A stretch of DNA of 64,000 nucleotides, from assembly GCF_000219625.1 (NCBI RefSeq), contig NC_018205.1, positions 310,001-374,000 of the forward strand. Reading direction: 5' to 3'. The notes beneath the pieces are model-generated. The model saw only the letters and a list, made by a program, of their open reading frames with translations, was not told where the DNA came from and ran no database searches. The position numbers and the translations under genes were made by a program. Source of the stretch: Zymoseptoria tritici IPO323 (taxonomy: Eukaryota; Ascomycota; Dothideomycetes; Mycosphaerellales; Mycosphaerellaceae). How positions within the stretch are numbered: position 1 is the stretch's first letter; every line of letters begins with the position of its first letter. Of the stretch, positions 34,182 through 45,179 are shown in pieces.

Positions 34182-37140
34182 TCATCTCCGCCCCGCAGTG
34201 AAGCCCGCCTCACGGACCCCTACTATCGTTCTTCTGCAAAAGGGACAAGCATTAGTGCCATCGACGATTCGTGCCACACACGTACTACAGAGGCTATGAC
34301 CACAAGGCAGTCGGGTCGATACACGAGAAACACCATTCCAAGGTTCAGCGCAAATGTTGCATTGTGATTCCGTGGGTCTAGGCTCTCTTGCATATTCCTG
34401 GTTCTCAATTCTGACGGTGTTGCTTGTGATGACGACAGGAGGAACATATTGATTCCGTATATGTGGCTCGTTGCCTCTGGTCCTGAAACCGTCCAGCCTC
34501 TGTCGAAGAGTATCCATAGTTTCTGCTTGTCTTAGGTCTTCACTTCCAACATCCATCATTCTTGCAGCTAAGTAATTGATGTTCTGCTGAAGCGTGGCTG
34601 TTGCGTCTAGTCGAGGCACCGTAGGCCAGCCGAGAGGCTGTATGAGGTTGTTGAACTCTTGTAGCATGGGCTCTAACTGCGTGACTTGCTCCTGTTCTCG
34701 CTGGTATCTGGCAAGCATTTCCTGTCGCAAGTCCTGTATTGCCCGATCTATTTCTGCTTCTTCTTCCGGGTTGGCGGCTTGAATTCTCTGGATCAGTCGT
34801 GTCTGTTCATGGGCAAATGCATCCCGGGGTAGGCCGCGTGGCCTCGATTGGATCTGCCTTGTCATTCTACTCAGCCTCCATTCTAATATGTGCGGGCTGT
34901 CTGTTGACGTACTTTGGGGACGGCCGTCCATGTCGGCTCTGCAGAAAGGGCATGTCTGGATCCGGCTTCTGCATGCGGTGCAAAGTACATGGCCGCAGCG
35001 GAGAGATTGTGGGACAGTGCTATCGCTCCACTCCATCCTGCAAATCAAGCACTCGGAATCCACAGTACTATCAATCTCAATCTGCTCAGTGCCAGCTGAG
35101 TTGGCCCCCACTGTCGCCGGGACAGTGTTGGTGGCGTCGTCCCGTAGCTCTGTCTCGGTCGAGCTGATAATGGAGATCGGGGATTGAGCAGTGCCAGCTG
35201 CCCACCCTACGCCACTATGGCCTCTGCGACTGCTCTGCACTAACTGCTGTCAGTCAGCGCATTGAACGAGGATATTGCCATCACTACGACTTACTTGATA
35301 TCGTCCGCATAAGCTGTTCGATCAACCTTTGTTGAGATGCCATTTGTTCCATCATTGACTGCATTTGTGTCTGTATGTCTGTCAAAGGCACTCCAGTTTC
35401 CTCTGGCGGTCTGGTTGAAGTGTTGTTCGGGCCTGATCCTATGATCGTTTCCGGGGTGGACACTCTATCAGATCGCTCCTCTGCTTGATCTCGAGGCTGG
35501 GAAGGAAGGCGAGTGCTGGCTGATCGGGTATCTCGCAGACGTGATGACTGCTCGCGGGATTGCGCATAAGCACGAAAACTTCCCAGATCCTCTTGGCCCG
35601 TGTCTTGTATCCATAACTCTATTTGTTCCTGGACAACGACCTCCCCGTATCGCGCTTTCAAGTTTGAGAGTGCGAACCAACGGCTGTTTCTGTTATCAAA
35701 GCTGACTAGGACGAGCGCTGCTGGACCACGTTGTCGCCAGCCAACCTGTCCTCTGACTGAGGGCTCTTGGAACAGGCAAGCCACACCACCGATACTCATT
35801 GCTCCGAAAGCCTGACCTCGTAGCGAATCACGTCCCGGTGTTTCGATCTTACCAACACGATCCAAGTCACTCACAGAGGGCTCACGATTCATTCGCTCGA
35901 ACTCGTTGAAAGCCCCCTTCCCAAAGTAGCTGGCCTTAATGAGAAGGTAATGATCGTACTCTCCACGGCCGAATTTCAGGATAAATTGATGACCATGACC
36001 TTGCTTCTTCCAGCCAACAATTTGGCCATGTTCTCCCTGACGCTGGTTCCTATCCACAAACCATACTTTATTGTGAGCAGACAGGTAGCTGTGTACGCCA
36101 GAGCCGTTGACAGACCTGAAGCCAGGTAAGTTGGCGGATTCATGCTGCTCCCAGGCATGAACTCCCAATCCCCAATCGAGCGAGCCGGCGGGGAATTCCT
36201 TGCGCCGCGCCTCGCTTCTGAGCTCGTTCGCAATTCCCGAAAGCACGCTCCTTACTGTTTCGGGGCTGTCGCCACTGTTCAAACATCGTCTGGCCTCTGA
36301 TACCTTCAAAGGCCATAACGTTGTATCTAGTGCTCGATCCGCTGTCCGACCAACCTCGCGCATAAGCATGTCATTCCAAAGTCCAAGTAACAGAAGTATT
36401 TGTTGATTCTCCGGGTTGTTACTCAAAGTGAGGAGGCAGTGATGAATATGTCTCCAAACGGACTCTCTCTCGTGATGGTATGGAGAGAGCCGTCGCCATG
36501 GCATATCTGTACCGACTACTGGAGCTCTGATCTCGGCTAGATAAGACTCCCCGTCCGCAGTCAATGCTCCCCTGAACGATGGGTTTGGTGCAAATTCCAC
36601 ACCATCCATGGCTTCTGCTCCATCGGCACCTCTGACCGACGCTATGGCATTGGCATGATCTGACCCGACACTGTTCGGATCCTCGCCTGCCACTGCATCA
36701 CTCGTGCCGTCTGGAGGATTTTGTTGATTATTGACATTACCCTGCTCTTGGTGAGGAGGAAGGTCAGGATCTCTAGCGGTGGACTGGTTGTCTGGAAGAA
36801 GTGTGCTGGAACTATTGTTCTCAGAACTGTTCTGGTTCGATGCTGATTGATGAGAGATCTCGTTCACACGAGACTGTACAGAGTCATGTTCGGCAGGATT
36901 GTTGCTCGGGCTTTGTTCCACAGCCTCAGTAGCTCTTGGGTCACCTGCACTACCTGGGGGGCGTGAACCTTGTGATGGCCGAATATTGTTCTCCTCAGGG
37001 ATATCCTCAACTCGGACAAAACGCCCGCGAGCGTTGCGTGCGCGAGCACTGCCTGGAGTCCGGGGACTTGGCGATGGGCGTTCTACGCTGCCACCTACTG
37101 TGGATGTAAGGTCTAGATGTTGTGGTGCTCGGGCTGGCAT
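34182..37140 (-). CDS. 967-aa protein with C-terminal tandem RING fingers
   Basis: Two long minus-strand frames join across a 55-nt intron (35240-35294, GTAAGT...CTGAC...TTAG). The exons are 37140-35295 and 35239-34182 and keep phase. Residues 1-190 are disordered (Ser/Pro/Asn/Gln). Residues 190-520 form a globular region I do not recognise (HHERESVWRHIHHCLL, GSLDWGLGVHAWEQHE, VGWKKQGHGHQFILKFGRGEYDH, LVSFDNRNSRWFALSNLKARYGE). A Gln/Met-rich coiled coil (QMQSMMEQMASQQRLIEQL) follows near 590-610. RING 1 is CLICRMEW...CGHVLCTACRSRIQTCPFC (from residue 679) and RING 2 is CNICAEPW...CGHSLCSTCVARIVD...CPFC (from about 909); both are C3HC4. It is probably a ubiquitin E3 ligase. The alternative is two genes, but the second frame has no good ATG without the intron. 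Confidence 0.78.
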
Positions 37141-37400
37141 AGTGTTGACTTTACACGAGACACGGAGCTAACAGCCAGATGCTTCTGACTGGACATCTTG
37201 GAAAATGACAGTATTTTATACCTCAGATCAGGCTCTGGTACAGAGACTTCCGGCTGTTTCATTGCTCAAGGGCCCATTCCAGTCCCAGTCTCAGTCCTCC
37301 ATTGCTGAAACAAGCCTTCACAATACGCCTCGGGCGAGCTTATCAGCGATTTGTTGCCTGGCTGAGTCTAGATATGGTCTGGCAGCGCTGCAACGCGTGC
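37141..37400. other. 5' flank of the tandem-RING gene
   Basis: Probable promoter of the minus-strand RING gene. No confident element identified. Confidence 0.4.
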
Positions 37401-37625
37401 CTAGAAGCCATAGTACATCTCCTGAATCTCCCTCCCGATCATCGCTACGGCAAATTCGCAGACTTGCGCCCTTACATTGTAGCCATCAAGCTGAGGGTTG
37501 CCAGATACGATCGTTCCGGCGAAGAAGTCGATGATCATGTTCAATTGGACTCGGAGGTGTTGTTCGTATCGTTCACAGAATCGAATAGGGATGTCTATCG
37601 AATCAAATGACTCTGGAGTCGACAT
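37401..37625 (-). CDS. Small hypothetical protein
   Basis: A 74-aa frame with a true ATG and coding-like codon use (IIDFFAGTIVSGNPQLDGYNV). It has no known motif and no signal peptide. An antisense frame (37302-37610 plus, 102 aa) is almost equally plausible, so the strand is uncertain. Confidence 0.3.
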   Translation of the reverse strand: MSTPESFDSIDIPIRFCERYEQHLRVQLNMIIDFFAGTIVSGNPQLDGYNVRAQVCEFAVAMIGREIQEMYYGF

Positions 37626-37944
37626 AGCTAGGGCTGTTAGCTGACGTTATGGAATGAAGCATCGCAACGTACAATCCATGGGTTGTCCGGACTGCTCTCG
37701 TGCCAGTCCCGTCGTTCGGTGTCAGGCGAACGGTGGCAAGATACGATGATTACATGCGTTAGAGCAAGACAATTGTGTTCAAATTTTGAATTGTCGTGGC
37801 CAGAGCCCGTTTGAGCCCGGCAGTCCAGTTCTGGCCGAACCTGTACGAACTCAGTGTCATGCGCTGAACAACTCGCAATTGGACTCAGTGGCTTCAATAT
37901 AGGCCAGTACTCTATTTTTCAGCATGTAGCTACATTGCACACTT

Positions 37945-38676
37945 TTACGATCTGTAACTATGCTCTCTATGACCGACATTGCCTTCGAAGCGTCCGGCAT
38001 AGTTGCCGGGCGGGTAATAATCGCAGACGAAAAACAGTCCCAGGTTCCCCCTGCCCTCACAGTCGTGCAAATAGCAGCCCAATTCGGTGGAAGCGCGCCA
38101 TACAAGCTGTGTAAAGTGTCCAGTCTCGTCGCTGTATACATGGGAAGCATAATTGTATGCAGCTTCCTCAGAAGCCCACAGATCGATTGCTTCCGCCACC
38201 ACGCTATCCTGTAGCGCGGGCTGTTTGCCACCACTATAGGTGTACCAAAAGATATTCTGCCCATCCTCTCGCGGCGGAGGAGGATGATCTGCCACGCAGC
38301 CCATCGCCCAGGTCTGCGCCCGTGCTGCGACAGTTTCATTCCACTTTAACGGACCAGCAGAGTATTGGAGGCGATAGGAATTGGTGCGTTCCAGGGCCAT
38401 TTCTGCGAAGGTATTCAACGAAGTAGTCTTTGGCCTATCAGAGCTCGCTGTTGTGCTTAACGTACTGAGCTTCGGTTTTGAGCTTGATGTTTCAGCCTGG
38501 ACGCGTGTGTGAGATATAACTCGTTGTGGTGAACTAGTGACAGTGCGGCTGTGGGTGCCGGTGGCTGTGGTGTTGCCGATCTTACAGGGCTCTACGGTGC
38601 GGTCAAACGCTCGAGTGGAAGTGCCGTCGAACACAGCACCTAGACCAATTGCGATCGCGATTGAAGACCACATCAT
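37945..38676 (-). CDS. Secreted CAP/SCP (PR-1-like) protein
   Basis: A single 243-aa exon. Residues 1-23 form a signal peptide (MMWSSIAIAIGLGAVFDGTS). A Ser/Thr-rich linker follows to about residue 85. The CAP domain starts at ALERTNSYR and contains PLKWNETVAARAQTWA, DGQNIFWYTYSGG, the signature GHFTQLVWRASTELGCYLHDC, and FVCDYYPPGNYAGRF near the C-terminus. The cavity His (GHFTQ) and acidic partners are kept. CAP proteins are extracellular and some fungal members bind sterols or act in host contact. Adjacent genes on the same strand are unrelated. Confidence 0.95.
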   Translation of the reverse strand: MMWSSIAIAIGLGAVFDGTSTRAFDRTVEPCKIGNTTATGTHSRTVTSSPQRVISHTRVQAETSSSKPKLSTLSTTASSDRPKTTSLNTFAEMALERTNSYRLQYSAGPLKWNETVAARAQTWAMGCVADHPPPPREDGQNIFWYTYSGGKQPALQDSVVAEAIDLWASEEAAYNYASHVYSDETGHFTQLVWRASTELGCYLHDCEGRGNLGLFFVCDYYPPGNYAGRFEGNVGHREHSYRS

Positions 38677-39259
38677 GTCAGACTGTGCAGGCTGTGAAAG
38701 GTGACATGCGACTGTAAATACTACGCCTGCGTAGTTTAAGCAGTTTCAGATCTCGTCGGGATGCTTGAAGAGGAAGGATTGCTAGTTTCATGCCCTTTTG
38801 CAGGTCTTCCTAATAGAGGCTGAGAATTGGTGGAGGGGAGAGGCATAAGCTAGCCAGTCTGACGAATGTCGAATGGTCTTGTTGTGTCGATCTATAATCA
38901 GACATCAAGTGCCGACTCAACTCTCACGCGAGCTGACACAATGGTGCTCTGTCTAGTGGCCTGGGACATCAGCAACTCAGAAGCCGTAATTAGTAGTGTC
39001 CGTGATGTGCAAGTGCGGAACAGATTCAGGTGTGGCTTTAAGCTTGCAATCAACGACGAGTGGTCGACGAATAAGTGAGGTGGGAAAAACAGAGTACCCG
39101 GGTTCGAGGACCGAAACGGGACAAATGCTTGGGTTTTGCTGCGGGACGGTCCGCACGATGACCTTCCACCTCACACAAACTCCGATGACACGCTTCGCAC
39201 ATGGCCACTTCTGGACAACAGATCAAGCTCCATCGTACTGACGTATTGGCAAGCTTCCC
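38677..39259. other. Intergenic region
   Basis: Upstream flank of the CAP gene and downstream flank of the sulfurase-like gene. Nothing recognisable. Confidence 0.5.
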
Positions 39260-40898
39260 TCACAACACTATTCCCTCTACAAGCCGCCGTGCACAGACGT
39301 CCTTCGACTCCGCCAGGTTACTCGCGCTCTGAATCGTAAGTGGATGATCGTCGCCAAGGATAGCACGATGACGAGTATATACCAGGTCATCGAGGTCCCT
39401 TGCTTTCTCCCAACACCCGTACTGCCTGTACTCCCCGGCAAGTCTTACTGTCTCGCTGATCGTGTTATCGACAAGCGCATCGTTTGGCGAGTGCAACTCG
39501 CTCATGACGCCGGGCTTTGGCTGCCGTATGACGTAGACGTCCAGAAACGCGAGCACTATATCCAGATCGGACATGCTACTCATAGGCCCCAAGCTGATTC
39601 GAAGCACTTTCCTGTGCACACGCTTCCTAGCGAGCTGGAAGCCAATAGAGCTTGTCAGACGGTGCAGCTGCGAGGCTGGCTTAGTGACATTCTCATTTAC
39701 ATCCGCGCTTCCAAGATATATGTGTCGCTGCCGAGCGAATGCTAGAACGCTATCGGGATCCACCATGGTACCATCAATAGCCAGTATGTTGAACACGATG
39801 GTAGCTCCGTGAGTTGAAGCGTCGCCGACTGTGCCCATGTGATTGTCGTAGAACTCGCAGACTAATTGGCCATTACGATGTCTAGCGCTGGACATTCGAC
39901 TATACAAAGTCTTGATGAGGCTCGTTGTATGTTGCGAGATCGTCGACATTGGCTCTGTACCGTACAGTCGATACAGTACAGTTATCGCGCAATCCAGCGC
40001 AAGCAATTTATGTGTTGGAAGAGAGGCACCTTCAAGAGCTTTGTGTATAGGCCCAGCCGCGACGCCATGTCCCCAAATCTGTCGTATCGCGGCACGGCGG
40101 ATGAGTAAAGCACTGAGATCAGGATATCCAAAGATGCGATCGAGCGTAACCGTCACGAAATCAGGCAAGGCGTAATGGTAGGAGAAGTCTAGTCCGCCGG
40201 TACAGCAGAGTGCTGACGCGTCGACCATGACATACACCGAGCCTTGACTCTGATCGCGAATGCTATCAGTCCTTTAGATAGTTAGTACCTGAACTGGATC
40301 GTAATCGCACCCACATACCACTCTAAAGGGAGAACTCGGGCCCCAGGTGTTGTTTGACCTGGATATGCGAAGAGGCCACGTCTCTGCCGAAATTTGCCCT
40401 TGCGAATCCAGGTTTGTACTTCATGTTCGTCCCCGAAGCATTTGGTACGAGGCCTTGACTCTGTCAGGCACGCGATGTTGCTATACATGCCGGCATAGTA
40501 TCCAAGCCATTGTGGTCCTTTCTGTTTCCCAGTCATTTCCTGCAGTGAATGGCCAATGATCTCGACTGCAGCTTGGATGTTTTGTACAAATACAACGTCG
40601 TAGACTTGTGGATCGGCATTGAAAAGGCCCAGAATACGGAGTCTGATGCATCCCATCTGATCAGCGGGTAATGTCGAGAAAAGAGAGGAGGAGCAGGGGT
40701 TGCCGTAACTCGAGTCGAGGAGTGATCCGGAGCACGTCTCTGCCAATGACTTTGCATAAACCTTCCCCACTGTCAGTTATCCAAGCAGTACTCGATTTGG
40801 TATGTGCAACGTACCATCCTACTATTGAAATCAAGGTAGGTCCCCTCCATGTGTGGATACTCGTAATGGCGCAAGGCATCGACATTGGGATACATCAT
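39260..40898 (-). CDS. Molybdenum-cofactor-sulfurase-like (aminotransferase V) protein with TPR tail
   Basis: Exons 40898-40823, 40769-40319 and 40262-39260 give 509 aa. The introns are 53 and 56 nt; the second has GTATGT and an exact TACTAAC. The fold follows MOCOS/class V aminotransferases: EYPHMEGTYLDFN...VYAKSLAE, SSYGNPCSSSL, IRLRILGLFNADPQVYDVVFV, RRGLFAYPGQT, VDASALCC, IFGYPDLSALLIRR. The PLP-binding Lys, expected in SFYK(I/M)FGYP, is Arg218 (TLDRIFGYP). The GCFCNPGAC persulfide-Cys segment reads GSADVNENV. Both catalytic residues are thus gone. There is no MOSC domain. Instead residues about 440-490 resemble a kinesin-light-chain-type TPR (GEYRQYGCWEKARDLDDLVYT...LGDDHPLT). It is probably a non-enzymatic derivative. 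Confidence 0.8.
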
Positions 40899-41124
40899 GT
40901 TATCGGTAAGGCAGCAAGTACAGTATGACATAGAGTAATCTATATATGTTGGGTCTGTCTGATCCACCGGGTGTCCAGTGTCGGCCCAATCTGGACTTTC
41001 TCTCGGGACGCCTAGAGTCGTGCCTCTTGCAGACCGTAGAGCTGCTTTGGGTCTTCGCGCGGCTCATCCACCCAACTGTGTCCAGGATAAGCTTTGTTTT
41101 ACAGATAGGCGGTACAGGCGAAAC
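40899..41124. other. Short intergenic spacer
   Basis: Between the 5' end of the sulfurase-like gene and the 3' end of the lysozyme-like gene. No features seen. Confidence 0.4.
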
Positions 41125-41992
41125 TTACCCTTTGAGTCTGTTCGCAATGTCACTTGCATAGCTCTTCGTACAACAACCCTCCTCTAGTAATTGGGTAGGG
41201 TCGATTTGCCCACCATTGTACATGCGCGCAGCGCGGAACCATTGAGAATCATCGCGGTGGCCCTGCTCTGCTAATAGCTGCTGGAGACCAGGTCCAGATG
41301 TGGTACCCAGCACACCATCCTTGATCATCTGACCTATTTCGCTGCGGTCGCAGGGTGTCGAAACATTGCTAGCGGGAATCTGCGAGCACAGGCTCCGATT
41401 ACAACTTCCGTCTCCGTTATGACTTTGCATAAGCCCTGGATTGAAGTTGCCATTGGCCGTCGTACAGACTCTAACACAGCCAGCAGATTCCTGGAGAGCA
41501 ATTGCCAGAATGAAACGAGCATCGACGCCACTCACACGTGCGATCTGTAAGATCTGTTCTTGCATATTCCGCAGCTCGTCCATGGAGTTATTAGGGACGT
41601 GGTACTGTGAGCAGGAAGATAACATATAGGCCTGATTGACTTCCAGCCTGTTGCCTGTTAGTACGTGGACATGCTGCGCTGTGTTCTTACATTAGATCCA
41701 ACTCGATCCATTCACTGCGAGCGGGCCAGCCATGCATCGTTGATCCGTCGCCGTAGAATGCTTTGTAAGAAGAATTTGAAGCTTGAGAGCTTTCTGGTGA
41801 CATCGTGTTCGATTTCGTTGTAGGCATCGGCGTAATGAATACTTCTGGTGCGTACGGAAGCGAAGAAGTATCGGGTAAGGGTGTCGCCGTGACAACGACA
41901 GGAAGAGACGATGATGTGGCACTACTACATGGTTCAGCAACGGCGAACTTCATCAATTGTAGCACCAGAGTCATGAACAGCGGCAGCGTCAT
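41125..41992 (-). CDS. Secreted lysozyme-like / SLT-fold protein
   Basis: Exons 41992-41691 and 41647-41125 (43-nt intron with TACTAAC) give 274 aa in frame. The signal peptide is MTLPLFMTLVLQLMKFAVA, followed by a Ser/Thr/Pro-rich segment. The domain begins about residue 100 with LEVNQAYMLSSC and contains ILAIALQESAGCVRV (catalytic-type Glu), NPGLMQSHNG, SEIGQMIKDG, FRAARMYNGGQ and a SYASDIANRLKG C-terminus. These blocks match the fungal lysozyme-like secreted family related to soluble lytic transglycosylases. A peptidoglycan target (bacterial competitors) is likely but unproven. The ATG at 41992 was chosen because it starts the signal peptide; an in-frame upstream ATG (42049) would hide it. 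Confidence 0.87.
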
Positions 41993-42064
41993 AATCAGTT
42001 GGGTAATATGATCGGTGATAGCTGGAGGCGAACTCCATGTTTTATACACGTCTAGTCTGCGAAT

Positions 42065-42238
42065 TGATCAAAAAGCGGAAAAAGAATGATACTGATTTAT
42101 GAGGGCGAAGGCCCTTAAGCTATATAGACTAACTGAAACGAGCGAGTTATATGATAATGACGAGCCTTCAAGTAAAACGGTGCCTAAGGCTTTAAGGGTT
42201 CAAGTAAACCTAAGCGAGGTTTTTTGTGTTTTTGAACA
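42065..42238 (-). repeat. Gypsy LTR, left copy (3' LTR)
   Basis: This differs from 47646-47819 at six positions. This copy is the mutated one at LTR positions 110, 122, 129 and 148 (inner half) and intact at 2 and 30. Confidence 0.94.
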
Positions 42239-42658
42239 TCCTCCCCTTTGGTGAATGCGTAACCTCAAGCGTTCGTGACAACCTCAATTAAAGGCTCAGG
42301 TCATATGCTAATGCTCTTAAGTAGGTGTGCGTAACTAAACGAGCGTAATCTAGGAGGTCCGTAATTGCTCGGAAGGTAAGGGCTTAAGTGCAATCGTCCA
42401 GCTGATTCCAGCAGGTAAATGATCCAATTCACGTACTATTACAAGCCTTAAGCTGGTGACTGCTGGCACGTGGTCGAATTTACTAGCAGGTCGCCCCTTT
42501 AAGGGCACAAAAGCGACTACGTTCTTCTTTTCAAACCCTCTCTCTTTCATTAACTTCCGCAACCCTTTCCTTCCCTTTTCCTTAGACCTTTACATAGTCC
42601 ACGATTACTACACCTTACAATATTACAACATCACAACACACCTTAAGCAACAGTCGCT

Positions 42659-45068
42659 ATGGCGAAGGGTGACGAAGACAAGCGCAAGAAAGACGATAAG
42701 AGCAAGGACGACAAGGTCGACAAGCAGCTCCGCCGATCTCCTCGCAAACTACCCCCTAAGTTCCCTCCTGCGAAGGCTGTTTAAAGTGCTATTAAGACAG
42801 TTAAGCGCGGATACTTAGATGTAAGGATGTTAACTTAAGCATTCGGCTCGGTCTTAAGCAGCAAGAAGCAGCCGTTACGAGCTGCTGCCACCTAAGAATT
42901 AATAGACAAGTTCGCTTTAAGGAAACTCTACGTCTAGCCTAATGTTATGTCTCGGCGTAACCGCATAGAGTACACCAAATTCGGGTATAAGCAAGCTACC
43001 GGTCACAAGTCGGCATACGATGCTTATCGCGATAGGCTTAACATGTCTGCCTTAAGCCTTAGGTCCAAGCTACTAGGTACACGCGCCCCTATAAGCAACA
43101 ATTACGAAATCCCTTAGCGCAACCCTTAACTAGCGAACTAGGGCCGTAGCTTAAGGAGTCGCACTGCCGCACAAGGTTAGGACCCTACGATGCCTCGTAA
43201 CGTCCTTAACCGCTCTCCGGATCTTCGTAGCTTGTACCCTAAGCTAGATCGCTTCGACCCTTAAGGAAACATCGATGGCACTGCTATACACGCCTCTGTC
43301 GGCGCTCGACTTAAAGCTCTCCTTACTCCTAACCCAGCCTCTAATCGCATCGCGGTTACGGACGTATAGATGAGGGAAGTGATATATTATCTAATTATAG
43401 TGTCGAATGCGCCTATCAAGTACCTTCGGCAATTCCTAGCTGCCTTTACTATTTCCTAACTTAATGCCTTAATCGATAGACTTTAAGTGTTCAAGCTAGG
43501 CGATCTACGCAGCTTAGACTAGCGTAAGTCGGACAGTTACCTTATTAGGGCCTACAAGCAATAGCGTCTAGTCTCTCTTTTTACTTAAGCTCTCGGTAGC
43601 AGCCCTTAAGAAGGCAACTATAGCTGCGAGTCAGGCAAGCGCAAGGCTAGGCCCTTTAAGTTATGCCGCAGCGGTAGAGGCTGCTTTAGCTACTATACTA
43701 ACTACAGCTACACTAACTACTACGATCGCTGTTCGGTTAGAGATTCTAAACTCTAGGGAAAGACTAGGACTAAGAAGAGGAACCCGAAGGCTAAGGAAGG
43801 TAATGACGATGTAGAGGACGAGTAGGTAGACTTTAAGGAGGAAGTCTTAATTCCGCTCCCAGAAGAGCCTATCCAAGTGCCTTCAAGCCCGCCGCCTTCT
43901 AGCCCCCGACTATTCGATTCTAGACCTGGTAGGGTCACTTAGCTGCTTAACCCCCTTCTCACTAGTCGGACAAATCTTGCCGACATAAAGGACATTAATT
44001 TAATAGCTGTCGCAGCTCGTTCTCCTAACTTGAGGGGTCCTTTGTCTGCTCGTAAGGAGATGGACACTACTCCTTCGCGGCCAGAGCGTCCTTACTTAGA
44101 TCCTTTAAGGGGGTTCGGTAGATCTCCGGGTGCTAGGCCTTTATCCTTCTAGCTTCCTAAGAACTACGCCTAAGGAATGCCTATAACTATAGATAACAGG
44201 TATCGCCGCGACAACCCTTAAGCTGTGCGTACGACCCGTCCGGCCAACGCACCTCCACTCTTCCGCACCGGGCAATAAGGCCCTCCTTAAACGCCTTCCC
44301 GACCGGCACCTAGTCTCTTTCCAACAGGCGATCGTTAAGGCACTTAAGCGCTAGGGCCCCCTAGTACAAGTAATCGCTAGGGCCCGCCCCCTCGGCCAAG
44401 CACTATGCCTGCTGCCGTTCAAGCTCCGGTTCGAAACGCACCAGCCCTAGCCCGTCAATCTCCAAGCCTACCGTTCTTCGATGCGGCAGAGGACTTTGTA
44501 GACCTAATGCATAAGGGAGAGAGACTCTCCTACGCTATCGATCAGACCTTAATACTAGCAAGGACGGGCTTAACTAAGGATTATAATCTAATCCCAACCT
44601 TCTCCGGCCGCCTTATACATAAACTAGTGCTCCCCTTAAGCGGGTTCGCCACCTAGGGGAACCTGTTCTTTAGCACGGCTCCTCGGGCTAACAATAGACG
44701 TTAAGGATACGGCGCAGAAGGCCCAATAGTTCCTTAAGGAAGCTAACGCACGCGCGTATACACGGAGCACATCGAGCAGCTCTACCGCAACCGCTTTAAC
44801 AAGCGCCACTCCGTATATTAAGTCGTCTAGATAGCTCTTTCGCGGGCTTAAGTGCGTCTTAGGGCTAATTAAGGCATTACTCCTTAGATGCTACACTTGC
44901 AGGCGGTGATGTTAGCCCTTAAGACGCAGCTTATTACTAAGAAGGAAGAAGATGCTAAGAGGGAGCAGGCTAAGAAGGGTTAATTCGGGTCCAAGTAGGA
45001 TCGGTGGAAAATTCGTAGGCTCAAGTAGGAGCACCAAAAGCGTTGTTTTTCTTGTTTTTTCTTCTAAG
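42659..45068 (+). pseudogene. Long antisense ORF inside the gypsy element, nonsense-mutated
   Basis: From an ATG at 42659 one reading frame of about 800 codons continues to about 45068, interrupted mainly by TAG and TAA at positions where Trp or Gln is plausible. Segments at 42659, 44405 and 44939 are all in the same frame, so there are few or no indels. The product would start with a Lys/Asp-rich tail (MAKGDEDKRKKDDK), carry a Cys/Tyr-rich patch near 43620-43730, Pro/Ser-rich linkers, and a helical stretch (FFDAAEDFVDLMHKGERLSY) near 44480. No known domain was recognised. It runs opposite to the integrase. Confidence 0.65.
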
Positions 45069-45179
45069 CCCCCTTATCTGTTGGGCTGTGCATACGATGT
45101 AATGCGATACGACGCTGGAAAGCCAGCGCGAAATGAATGTATAATAGCACTTAAGGACTGGCCTTAAGTATAAAAAACA

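Noticed and set aside
34182..35240. RING protein as a separate 352-aa gene
   Set aside because: The first codon would be GTG. A canonical intron joins it in frame to the 618-aa ORF upstream and supplies the Met codon across the junction.
37302..37610. 102-aa plus-strand ORF opposite the 74-aa minus ORF
   Set aside because: No motif, and codon bias is no better than the minus frame; left as an alternative only.
40263..40288. 26-nt intron (GTACTAACTATC...GATAG) in the sulfurase-like gene
   Set aside because: Too short for a fungal intron. The upstream GTATGT donor gives a 56-nt intron with the TACTAAC as its branch site and keeps the frame.
44405..44656. 83-aa ORF as an independent gene
   Set aside because: It is one open segment of the long nonsense-mutated plus frame 42659-45068.
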